A stretch of 11,027 bases of DNA from an uncultured Spirochaetia bacterium. GTDB lineage: Bacteria > Spirochaetota > UBA4802 > JAGODF01. The DNA lies in the NCBI GenBank assembly GCA_937967705.1, contig CALCJG010000006.1, positions 1-11,027 of the forward strand, given 5' to 3'. A program made the position numbers and the translations under genes. Below are positions 1 through 6,338 of the stretch, piece by piece (the stretch's first letter is position 1; each line of letters begins with the position of its first letter). The notes beneath the pieces are model-generated. The model searched no databases, was not told the DNA's origin, and was given only the letters and a program-made list of their open reading frames with translations.

Positions 1-885
1 CTTTGGCTGATTGGACACTCAAAAAAGAGCATCTGGGGCGCCTTCTATGAGATCTCGTCTCCGGAAATATCCGCCGCCCTGATCGAGGCGAAAAAAAGGG
101 GCATCGACATACGGCTGGTAATGGAAACGGGAAGAGCGGACTGCGATTCGGTCACAAAAATGAAGGAAGCGGGGATACCGATCGTTACTGACGACCGCTC
201 AGGTCTGATGCACAATAAATTCGCCGTCTTCGACGGAGCCATCGTCTGGACGGGCTCCTACAACCTGACGAAAAACGGGGCTTACAAAAACAACAACAAC
301 GCCATAGCCATTGCCTCGGCGGAACTGGCGGAGATATACATCCGGGAGTTCCGGGAGATGTTCGAGGAGGGCATTTTCGGAAACCGCCGGGATCCGGGTC
401 CTTTCGCTGAACTGCGGCGCAGGTATTATGTCAAGATCGAGGACACCGATATCAATGTCTACTTCTCGCCGGAGGACAGAATAGAACAGATCATCCTGAA
501 AAGGCTCAAAAAGGCCAACAAGTCCGTACACTTCATGGCCTTCTCCTTCACCAGCGATCCCATCGGAGAAACCCTGATCGAACTGCACAGAAAGGGCATC
601 AAGGTCTTAGGCATCATGGAAAAGCGGGGGGCCTTCACGAAACACTCCGAATACACCAAGATGAAGGTGGAGGGAATCCCCGTAAGGCTGGACAAGAACC
701 GGGGCAACATGCATCACAAGGTCATCATCATTGACGGCTACAGGGTGATAACGGGTTCCTATAACTTTTCCAAGGGCGCGGACAGGAGAAACGATGAAAA
801 CGTCCTCATGATCGACAACCCGGATATCGCCCGGGAGTACCTCCGGGAGTTTTATCGGATATACGACAAACAGTGCGATCCCTGA
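1..885 (+). CDS. Phospholipase D superfamily protein (two HKD motifs), 5' end missing
   Basis: The frame is open to the window's left edge, so the start is missing; 294 codons are visible before TGA at 883-885. Two PLD half-domains can be read. The first has H71-x-K73-x4-D78 (visible numbering) followed by TGSYNLT. The second has H238-x-K240-x4-D245 followed by TGSYNFS. Two HKD motifs normally join to make one phosphodiesterase active site with a phosphohistidine intermediate, and both look intact. The superfamily includes cardiolipin synthases, phospholipases, nucleases and phosphodiesterases. The text before each motif (aLieAkkRGIdIrlvmE type) resembles bacterial PLD-like nuclease or hydrolase domains more than classical membrane-bound cardiolipin synthases, but the missing N-terminus prevents a substrate call. 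The stop lies 11 bp from the stop of the convergent pyrophosphohydrolase gene. Superfamily is certain; function is open. Confidence 0.88.
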   Translation, partial: LWLIGHSKKSIWGAFYEISSPEISAALIEAKKRGIDIRLVMETGRADCDSVTKMKEAGIPIVTDDRSGLMHNKFAVFDGAIVWTGSYNLTKNGAYKNNNNAIAIASAELAEIYIREFREMFEEGIFGNRRDPGPFAELRRRYYVKIEDTDINVYFSPEDRIEQIILKRLKKANKSVHFMAFSFTSDPIGETLIELHRKGIKVLGIMEKRGAFTKHSEYTKMKVEGIPVRLDKNRGNMHHKVIIIDGYRVITGSYNFSKGADRRNDENVLMIDNPDIAREYLREFYRIYDKQCDP

Positions 886-896
886 GAGTAGCGGGA

Positions 897-1265
897 TTAG
901 ATCTCGTCGTATTTTTTATGGGAGCCCCGGGATTTTTCCACGGGATACTTCTTCTCGTTGAGGGCTATCTTGTCCCTCAACGCCTCGGAGAGATCAATCC
1001 CGCAAGCATGGGAGAGATAGAGCAGGAATACCAGAACGTCCGCCAGTTCATCCCTTACCTTCTCACGGCCCCGGTCATCCCGCAGGAGCGCTTCCACCTC
1101 CCGGTCCGTTCTCCAGAGGAACAGCTCCTGGAGTTCCGCCGCCTCGATGGACAACCCCATGGAAAGGTTTTTGGGATCATGAAACTGTTCCCAGTCCCTC
1201 CGGTCCCGGAATTCCAGGGCCAGGCGTTTCAATTCCGCGAGGGTCGTCTTCTCATCACCGGACAT
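897..1265 (-). CDS. dCTPase/MazG-like nucleotide pyrophosphohydrolase
   Basis: A compact all-alpha NTP pyrophosphatase of 122 aa. It resembles human DCTPP1 (RS21-C6) along its length: RDWEQFHdPkNL near residues 24-34, the E41-x2-E44 motif with ELF, an ExxD motif at E73/D76 (DELADVLVFLL), and a basic-aromatic tail ending SHKKYDEI. These acidic residues bind Mg2+ in the family. The expected reaction is dNTP to dNMP + PPi, with a preference for dCTP or modified dCTP, cleaning the nucleotide pool in the cytosol. The substrate is inferred from similarity. The ATG at 1265 overlaps the TGA of the upstream dedA gene by one base (TGATG), which suggests translational coupling; a GTG directly upstream at 1268 is an alternative. 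The purine-rich G9 tract upstream could act as the ribosome binding site. Confidence 0.88.
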   Translation of the reverse strand: MSGDEKTTLAELKRLALEFRDRRDWEQFHDPKNLSMGLSIEAAELQELFLWRTDREVEALLRDDRGREKVRDELADVLVFLLYLSHACGIDLSEALRDKIALNEKKYPVEKSRGSHKKYDEI

Positions 1266-1957
1266 CACCCCCCCCCTTCCCCGGAAGCTTTTTCCCTTTC
1301 CTTTCTTCTCTTCCGGATAACATGGACCGCATAAAGGACAATAAAGAGGCCGATGATGATACCCGCAACCATGTTGTACCTTGTCAGGATGTCCGTGAAT
1401 TTTTCCTTAACCAGGTCCCAGTTGTCCCCCAGGGTATAGCCCACATGTATCCAGATGAGATTCCAGACCGAGGCGCTGATGAGGCTGAAGAGGAGGACTC
1501 GCAGTGGGGAGAGAAGGGATATCCCGGAGAAGATGGAGATCACCGAGCGTACGCCCGGAAGAAAACGATTACCCAGAATGACGAAGTAGCCGTATTTATT
1601 GAACCAGCGCTCCGCCTCCACGATGCTCTCGGCGGAAAAGAATTTGTAGTTTTTCTTCATGAAGAAGTCCTTTTCAAGAAACCGGCCCAGAAAGAAAAGG
1701 CTCATGAACCCTATAACGCTCCCCAGCGTTGTCCAGAGATAGACATAGAAGTAGCTCAAACGCCCTTTCCCAACAAGAAAGGCCCCGAATGCGGTTATGG
1801 TATCTCCGGGTATGGGGGGGAAGAGGTTTTCGACAATGGCGCTTACGAACAGGAAACCGTAGAGATAAACATCTGGAGCATGGTAGAGTTTATCTATAAT
1901 CTGATTGACAAATTGTTCCATATCCCATCCTGGAGGAATTCGTTGTTCCATCATCAT
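1265..1957 (-). CDS. DedA family membrane protein
   Basis: A 230-aa polytopic membrane protein of the DedA/SNARE-associated (VTT) family. Seen from the first ATG: the hydrophobic segment with E43-N-L-F-P-P-I-P50-G51-D52, a second hydrophobic stretch ending in G91-R92, then the family's second motif G129-N-R131-F-L-P-G135-V-R137 followed by SVISIFSG, and C-terminal transmembrane helices with a basic tail. The acidic residue before PGD and the Arg residues are the functionally important positions in E. coli YqjA/YghB. Members are linked to phospholipid (undecaprenyl-phosphate or phosphatidylethanolamine) translocation, membrane potential and antibiotic tolerance. Three ATGs in tandem open the frame at 1957. 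A further ATG at 1921, preceded by AGGA at good spacing, is a plausible alternative that removes 12 residues. It is first in an operon with the pyrophosphohydrolase and divergent from the lipoprotein gene. Confidence 0.92.
   Translation of the reverse strand: MMMEQRIPPGWDMEQFVNQIIDKLYHAPDVYLYGFLFVSAIVENLFPPIPGDTITAFGAFLVGKGRLSYFYVYLWTTLGSVIGFMSLFFLGRFLEKDFFMKKNYKFFSAESIVEAERWFNKYGYFVILGNRFLPGVRSVISIFSGISLLSPLRVLLFSLISASVWNLIWIHVGYTLGDNWDLVKEKFTDILTRYNMVAGIIIGLFIVLYAVHVIRKRRKEREKASGEGGG
1268..1276 (-). repeat. G9 homopolymer at the dedA/pyrophosphohydrolase junction
   Basis: On the minus strand nine G's form the last three glycine codons of dedA and run directly into TGATG, which holds the dedA stop and the next start. 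One added G would place dedA in frame with the downstream gene; one lost G would add only three residues before a stop. Such tracts are prone to slippage and also to sequencing error. Confidence 0.8.
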
Positions 1958-2013
1958 TAATCATGAGACCTTCCGGGAAAACCTGCAAAGCAGTTTTTAA
2001 AAGGAAAAATTAT

Positions 2014-2042
2014 TTGAAAGGTGCCCGATACTCTGATATTAT
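2014..2042 (+). promoter_or_regulatory. Sigma70-type promoter of the lipoprotein gene
   Basis: TTGAAA at 2014-2019, a 17-bp spacer, then TATTAT at 2037-2042; each box matches five of six consensus bases. A start near 2049 would give a leader of about 28 nt with AGGA at 2066-2069 before the ATG at 2077. The -10 sits inside a 13-bp palindrome (TGATATTATATCA, 2034-2046). Confidence 0.7.
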
Positions 2043-2046
2043 ATCA
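2038..2046 (-). promoter_or_regulatory. Extended -10 promoter for the dedA operon, sharing the lipoprotein -10
   Basis: Read on the minus strand these nine bases are TGATATAAT, a perfect extended -10 (TGn plus TATAAT). They overlap the forward-strand -10 because the element is palindromic. No good -35 is seen, which an extended -10 can tolerate. The expected start near 2031 gives the dedA operon a leader of about 75 nt. Confidence 0.5.
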
Positions 2047-2076
2047 AGAAGAATATTTGCATAATAGGAAAAAACC

Positions 2077-2652
2077 ATGATTTCGAAAAAAACTGGTGTT
2101 TATTTCTGCGTTTTCATAGCCTCACTGACGATCCTTATACTCCTTTCCTGTACTGAGAAAAAGCAGGTCGTGACCAAGGTAAAATCCCCTATAGAGATCG
2201 AAAACGAGCGTTTCCTCAAGGGAGAAGGGGGAGATGTTGACAATGAGACTTTCCGGGTTTTTTTCTCCTCAGACAAATATGAAGTGATCCAGATGAAACA
2301 CCTGGAAAATATCAAAAGAGCTGCAGACCCGGGGGGCGATAAATACATGATGCAGGAGCTGGAAAAACACGACATCATGAACGAAGCGGCCGAGGGAACC
2401 TTCGGAGTTAGCCTTTATCCGGATCGGGGAACTCCGCATAAAATCCGACCCAAGAAAGTCTTATGCCTTGACGAGGTCCTGCTCCTGGTGGAAGAGGACA
2501 TTCAGCGATGGAAATACGAATTCCCCAAGAAGAGGATCGATCCCACAAATTTTACCATTAAATATCGTGTTTATCTTCAGAAGAAACGGCCGGACGAAGA
2601 CATCATGAAAGAAGTCCGCGAGAAGATGAAGACCAAAAAAGGGAAACGCTAA
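2077..2652 (+). CDS. Putative lipoprotein, unrecognised family
   Basis: 191 aa. The N-terminus has a basic start (KK at 4-5), a hydrophobic core at about residues 8-23, and L22-L-S24-C25 followed by TEKK. This is a signal-peptidase-II type signal with a lipobox that is loose by E. coli rules but normal for spirochaetes, so a lipid-anchored envelope protein is likely. The mature part is strongly charged and soluble, with a lysine-rich C-terminus (KKRPDED... MKTKKGKR). No enzymatic motif or known domain was recognised. It has its own strong promoter and a good ribosome binding site (AGGA at 7 nt spacing). It converges on the coiled-coil gene with only 14 bp between stops, with no obvious intrinsic terminator there. 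Role unknown. Confidence 0.82.
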   Translation: MISKKTGVYFCVFIASLTILILLSCTEKKQVVTKVKSPIEIENERFLKGEGGDVDNETFRVFFSSDKYEVIQMKHLENIKRAADPGGDKYMMQELEKHDIMNEAAEGTFGVSLYPDRGTPHKIRPKKVLCLDEVLLLVEEDIQRWKYEFPKKRIDPTNFTIKYRVYLQKKRPDEDIMKEVREKMKTKKGKR

Positions 2653-2666
2653 ACGATCGACCCCCG

Positions 2667-4895
2667 TTACAAAGATTTTGTGTTGATGATGAAGCGAACC
2701 GAGTTCTCGTCCAGGAGGAGCTTTTTCGATATTTCCGAAGATGACCAGCCCTTGCCCGACAATTCCCTCACGATCTTTATGGTCCCCTCGTGCAGATTCT
2801 TGTTCAGGGGGATATCGCCCTTGAGCTGACGAGCGATGGGATTATTCGTGTCTACGGCCTGCAGAAAATCGGCAAACTGCTTCATCTTCTTGTCGGTTTC
2901 GTCGAAGAGCTTCTTCAAGCGATCGTCCGTCTCGTCCACCTGACTGCGCATCGATTCCATCTTGGTGAACATCGCGTGTATCTGATCGATCTTCCTCTCG
3001 ATGTGTTCAGACAATCCCTCGAGCTCCATGAACTTGTCCTTGACCTCGCGGATATCCTGTTCCCGGGATTTGAGCGAAAGAGTCTTTTCCTCGAAGGACT
3101 GCAGGTACTGGGTAAGTTTTTCCGTACGCTTGTCTGATCTCTCGACGTTTTTGTTCACAGCCTTGATCTTCCCTTCCACTGCGGTTATGAGCATCTCCGT
3201 TTTGGTGACTGCCGCCAGGTTGCGGCTTATGGTGTCTTCGTATTCATTGAGTTCTGAGATCCGCTCCTCCAGGCTCTTGTAGGTGTCGGCCAGGGTGTCG
3301 ATACGCATGTTGACCTGCTCGATCTTCGAGAGGCGCTCCTCCAGGGACTCGGCCTTGTTGATGACCATGTCGGTAAATCCCAGCAGGCCCTTGATTTCAT
3401 TCTCAAAGCCGTTCATCTTGTCCCTTCGGGATTCAAAGAGCTTTATCTCCTTCTCAACGTCCTTGCGGATATCCTTGAACTTCTGGATGTCCCCCATGAA
3501 ACGCTCCAGGTTACGGGCTTCCTCCTTGGAGTCCCGGAGTATGTTCGTGTATTTCTGTACGGCCTCGTCCACCTTCCGGACCATATCGTCGGTCTTGGAA
3601 AAGATGTTCTGGCTTTCCTCATAGCGTACGATCTCGCTCTTGATGCCGGCAAGACGGTCCTCCATCAGGGAAAACTCCTCCTTCATGCGGCCCATCTGTC
3701 CCTCGAGAGAATTTTGAAACTGATCCTCGAATCTTGAGAGTTTTTCTGACAGACCGCCGAAACGCTGCTCTATATTCGTGTACTCGCTGGAGAGCCCCTC
3801 CATTTTTTCCTCGGCGGTCCTCACCAGACGGCTTTCCATATCGATGAATTTTTCCCCGAAGTCCTCCATCTTGGCCATGATGGTTTCGGCTTCTTTACGG
3901 GTGGCCTTGACGATATCGTCCTTCTTGGAAATGGCGTGAATGCTCAGGTTGTCGAGCTCGGTGCGGATCTTGGAGACCTCTTCCTCGAAAGAGCTGATCA
4001 GCTTGGATTTCGACTGATCGATGTTGTCCTCCACGTTCTTGAGCTTGCCATACACCTTCTCGATGTCCTCGCCCAGCTTCTCGATCAGAAAATTCTTCTC
4101 TTCGTGGAACTGGTCAACGGACTGGTTAATGTCCTTCTTCAGCTCGGCCGATTTGGCCTTGATATCGGAGAAGACGGTTCCCTCCATGTCTCCCAGGAGA
4201 CTCTTGAGGGAGTGGATGTTCTGTGTCAGGGCCGTGATCTCATCCCGCGCCTTGACGAGATCCTGCTCCCGGTTGAGTATGGTATCGGAAAAATTCTGGG
4301 TCAGGGATTCCAGCTTTTCCGTTGTGGCGCCTATCAGGTTGTCCTCCGTGTCCCGGACGGACTCCCTGATCTGATTGATCTGTATGGCGATCTCCTCGGA
4401 AAGCTCCCGGGAGCGCTCCCTCACCTTGTCGTTGAAGGACTGGATGAGTGTACCGCTTTCCCTCTCCAGACGGGCGAGATTTTCGATCAGAAAGGATATC
4501 TTTTTGGTCATGTCATTAAAGGTGGCCCTGGAGGAGGAGATGAACTCGATCTGCTTGTTGACGTCCCGGGCGGCATGGGATATCACCTGAAGATCCGCTT
4601 CGACCTTGGCAAAGTTGGCCTTCTCAATGTTGAGTCCCTTGAGCTTGCCCTCGATCTCGGTGATGGAATCCCTGAGCCCCGCGTTGAGGGAATGGGCCTT
4701 CTTGATGAGGATGTCCATCTCTATCGTGGCGTCGCCGTACTTGCGGTTCTCCGTTTCCGCGAGTTTTCTGAAGTCCTTCGTCATCTTGTCGGAGAATCTC
4801 TTCAACTTGATGATTTTCAGATTGGATCGGTCCAGCCGTCGGAAAAGCAGGAGCATGAGCAGGCAGGAAACGAAGGTGACGATGTTCAAAATCAT
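2667..4895 (-). CDS. Membrane-anchored long coiled-coil protein (SpiroCoCo-like) with HTH-like C-terminus
   Basis: 742 aa. Residues 1-18 form one hydrophobic helix followed by basic residues (RRLDRSNLK), placing a large C-terminal part in the cytoplasm. About residues 30-690 are almost wholly charged heptad-like sequence with many E/K/S/D and few prolines, the mark of a very long coiled coil. The last 42 residues (701-742) change character and read like a small helix-turn-helix: GWSSSEISKKLLLDENSVRFII resembles sigma region-4 or DUF6115-type tails. The layout matches what I remember of the spirochaetal 'SpiroCoCo' family, whose function is unknown. A structural, cytoskeletal or envelope-chromosome tethering role is inference. 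The start has GGAG 8 nt upstream and an upstream promoter. Large ORFs on the opposite strand are composition shadows. Confidence 0.87.
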   Translation of the reverse strand: MILNIVTFVSCLLMLLLFRRLDRSNLKIIKLKRFSDKMTKDFRKLAETENRKYGDATIEMDILIKKAHSLNAGLRDSITEIEGKLKGLNIEKANFAKVEADLQVISHAARDVNKQIEFISSSRATFNDMTKKISFLIENLARLERESGTLIQSFNDKVRERSRELSEEIAIQINQIRESVRDTEDNLIGATTEKLESLTQNFSDTILNREQDLVKARDEITALTQNIHSLKSLLGDMEGTVFSDIKAKSAELKKDINQSVDQFHEEKNFLIEKLGEDIEKVYGKLKNVEDNIDQSKSKLISSFEEEVSKIRTELDNLSIHAISKKDDIVKATRKEAETIMAKMEDFGEKFIDMESRLVRTAEEKMEGLSSEYTNIEQRFGGLSEKLSRFEDQFQNSLEGQMGRMKEEFSLMEDRLAGIKSEIVRYEESQNIFSKTDDMVRKVDEAVQKYTNILRDSKEEARNLERFMGDIQKFKDIRKDVEKEIKLFESRRDKMNGFENEIKGLLGFTDMVINKAESLEERLSKIEQVNMRIDTLADTYKSLEERISELNEYEDTISRNLAAVTKTEMLITAVEGKIKAVNKNVERSDKRTEKLTQYLQSFEEKTLSLKSREQDIREVKDKFMELEGLSEHIERKIDQIHAMFTKMESMRSQVDETDDRLKKLFDETDKKMKQFADFLQAVDTNNPIARQLKGDIPLNKNLHEGTIKIVRELSGKGWSSSEISKKLLLDENSVRFIINTKSL

Positions 4896-4956
4896 ACCAT
4901 TAACTCCAGAAAGGGTTTCGGGTAAGTATTATTTTGGAGACAACACTCTTTAAGAT

Positions 4957-4984
4957 AATGTAAATAAAAGGAAAAAATTGTCAA
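4957..4984 (-). promoter_or_regulatory. Promoter of the coiled-coil gene
   Basis: On the minus strand TTGACA (4984-4979) is a perfect -35. A 16-bp A/T-rich spacer leads to TACATT (4962-4957), with an overlapping CATTAT option three bases further on. The expected start near 4950 gives a leader of about 55 nt to the ATG at 4895. Confidence 0.55.
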
Positions 4985-5052
4985 GCCAATTTTATGTCTC
5001 ATTAATATTCCCTGTCCTGCAGGGCGCATCAGGGACTGTTTTCAGATTTTGT

Positions 5053-5080
5053 AAAAGGATGAGGCCGGTATCCCCTCATC
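5053..5080 (-). terminator. Possible weak intrinsic terminator of dus
   Basis: Reading with dus, GATGAGG (5080-5074), a 9-nt loop, and CCTCATC (5064-5058) form a perfect 7-bp stem followed by CTTTT. The stem overlaps the dus stop codon. The U-run is short, so termination may be partial. Confidence 0.4.
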
Positions 5081-6026
5081 ATGCCCCGGCTTGGGGTGAT
5101 GCGCCGGTGAGGAGTTCCCAAAGTTTGTCCAGAACCTCTGCACGGGTTACGGCGGAGAGCAGCGAGGCCCGGATGGAAGCGGCGTTCCGGATCCCGTGTA
5201 TGTACTTCACCAGGTGTTTCCGCATAAGTATGATGCCGTACTCGCCGTAGTAGTCTATCATCATATCCAGGTGCTCCGTGGCCTGGGCAATGGTCTCCGT
5301 CAGATTCGGCCTATACCCGGAAAAGATCCAAGGATTCCCCAGGGAGGCCCTCCCTATCATGACGGCCCGGCATCCGGTGCCCTGCAGCCTTTCCAGGGCC
5401 TCCTCATGGCTGGTGATATCCCCGTTGCCGACCACGGGAAGGGCCGTGAGGCTGCAGATCTCGCCGATGGCATCCCAGTCGGCACGGCCGGTATAATGCT
5501 GGGAACGGGTGCGCCCGTGAACAGACAGGAAGGATATCCCGGAATCCTCGAGGGTGCGGACCACCTCGCGGTAATTCCGGGACCCCTCATCCCATCCGAT
5601 GCGGATCTTTGCGGAAACGGGAAGGGATACCGCCGAAGCCACCTGACGGGCTATGGCCCCCAGCAGGGGGAGATCCCTGAGCAGACCCGCCCCGGAACCG
5701 CTATGGCAGACCTTGGGAGCACAACACCCCATATTGATATCGATCAGGTCCGGACCCAGATCCTCCAGCTTCCTGGCGGCTTCCGCCATGACGTCGGGAT
5801 CTTTGCCGAAGATCTGTATACCCAGGGGCCTCTCCTCCTGATGGAAGCGGAGGAGATCCAGGGTTTTCCGGTTTGCCCGCCGTATGCCCTCCGCGCTGAT
5901 GAGTTCCGTAAAAACGAGGGCCGCCCCGTGCCGCAGACAGATTCGGCGATAGGGGGAATCAACGAACCCCGCCATGGGAGCCAGAACCAGAGGGTTCTTG
6001 ATCTGAATGCGATTCAGATTTATCAT
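5079..6026 (-). CDS. dus: tRNA-dihydrouridine synthase (DusB-like)
   Basis: 315 aa, normal for the family. An FMN-dependent TIM-barrel enzyme reduces uridine to dihydrouridine in tRNA with NADPH. Visible motifs: APMAGFVDSPYRR (16-28, FMN loop), Q71 in IQIFG, the catalytic loop D96-I-N-M-G-C101, K140 in AKIRIGW, H170 in VHGRTR, G200-N-G-D203, and GRASLGNPWIF near 225-235 for phosphate binding. The C-terminal helical domain ends the protein. The active-site Cys101 is kept, but the usual GCP is GCC here, and the usual PKVxKNGSG reads PKVCHSGSG, so the catalytic loop is atypical. There is no clear Shine-Dalgarno at the ATG at 6026, which overlaps the stop of a 15-codon upstream ORF. It is divergent from queE, another tRNA-modification gene. 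Which uridine it targets cannot be told. Confidence 0.94.
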   Translation of the reverse strand: MINLNRIQIKNPLVLAPMAGFVDSPYRRICLRHGAALVFTELISAEGIRRANRKTLDLLRFHQEERPLGIQIFGKDPDVMAEAARKLEDLGPDLIDINMGCCAPKVCHSGSGAGLLRDLPLLGAIARQVASAVSLPVSAKIRIGWDEGSRNYREVVRTLEDSGISFLSVHGRTRSQHYTGRADWDAIGEICSLTALPVVGNGDITSHEEALERLQGTGCRAVMIGRASLGNPWIFSGYRPNLTETIAQATEHLDMMIDYYGEYGIILMRKHLVKYIHGIRNAASIRASLLSAVTRAEVLDKLWELLTGASPQAGA

Positions 6027-6070
6027 TGCCGGACCAGAGCGTTTCGTTGATATCCCAGAAATTTCATCAT
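6023..6070 (-). CDS. Candidate 15-codon leader ORF coupled to dus
   Basis: On the minus strand GGGGAG precedes two tandem ATGs (6070 and 6067). The frame reads MMKFLGYQRNALVRQ and stops at TGA 6025-6023, sharing the ATGA overlap with the dus start at 6026. Its ribosome binding site is much better than that of dus. Nothing in the peptide is recognised. It may be a coupling device rather than a functional peptide; chance is also possible. Confidence 0.35.
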   Translation of the reverse strand: MMKFLGYQRNALVRQ

Positions 6071-6100
6071 CTCTCCCCTGCCGTGCAAAGTATTATCCTA

Positions 6101-6128
6101 TTGACATATTACCAGAAAATCCTATTAT
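6101..6128 (+). promoter_or_regulatory. Strong sigma70-type promoter of queE
   Basis: TTGACA (6101-6106, perfect), a 16-bp spacer, and TATTAT (6123-6128, five of six). The expected start is near 6135, leaving a leader of about 204 nt before the queE ATG at 6339. Confidence 0.7.
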
Positions 6129-6132
6129 AGCA
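6124..6132 (-). promoter_or_regulatory. Extended -10 promoter for dus, sharing the queE -10
   Basis: The minus-strand reading is TGCTATAAT, a perfect extended -10, lying over the forward -10 because CTATTATAG is nearly palindromic. A start near 6117 would lead into the 15-codon ORF at 6070 and dus at 6026. A second, weaker GATAAT lies at 6097-6092. Confidence 0.5.
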
Positions 6133-6134
6133 AC

Positions 6135-6338
6135 AATTCCCGATAAAACCGCCCATGGCCATCATTAAAGGACGCGAGGGAAAATTACCAGACCCTGTCG
6201 GTCGAAAAGGGCTGCCTCGCAGAAATCATCCTTACCAGGACGAAGATATCAGAAGGGCCCGGGAATGCGACCCCGTCCAACCGGGAATCCTGATTCGCAT
6301 AAGAGCGAAACCATACAGAATGACAAGAATAATTCTTC
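6135..6338 (+). ncRNA. Candidate structured 5' leader (regulatory RNA) of queE
   Basis: About 200 nt lie between the predicted start and queE. Base pairing seen: GCGAGG (6174-6179) with CCTCGC (6215-6220), enclosing CAG-A-CCCT (6189-6196) with AGGGCTG (6208-6214), so 13 adjacent bases on the 3' side pair with one bulge and one 5' internal loop. A second hairpin pairs ATGCGA (6265-6270) with TCGCAT (6295-6300), with inner CCCG (6272-6275)/CGGG (6282-6285). The 5' end ATTCCCG (6136-6142) is complementary to CGGGAAT at both 6260-6266 and 6282-6288, which allows alternative folds. It matches no riboswitch class I recognise, including the preQ1-I signature. A 64-codon ORF crosses it but has no ribosome binding site and lower GC at third positions than queE. 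Confidence 0.4.

Noticed and set aside
1322..1960. A 212-codon plus-strand ORF opposite dedA
   Set aside because: The minus strand encodes a clear DedA protein; the plus frame is a shadow with no domain or ribosome binding site.
1983..1998. CTGC-AAA-GCAG followed by five T's, looking like a terminator
   Set aside because: The stem is only 4 bp, and it lies upstream of the lipoprotein promoter with no plus-strand gene ending there.
2653..2666. A shared bidirectional terminator between the convergent lipoprotein and coiled-coil genes
   Set aside because: The 14-bp gap has only a short AACG/CGTT symmetry and no T-run on either strand.
3936..4925. A 329-codon ORF on the plus strand opposite the coiled-coil gene, and smaller ones nearby
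   Set aside because: They mirror the repetitive Lys/Glu codons of the coiled-coil gene, giving low-complexity Leu/Val/Asp-rich sequence with no start signals.
5196..6050. A 284-codon plus-strand ORF opposite dus
   Set aside because: dus motifs are unmistakable on the minus strand; the opposite frame has no recognisable protein features.
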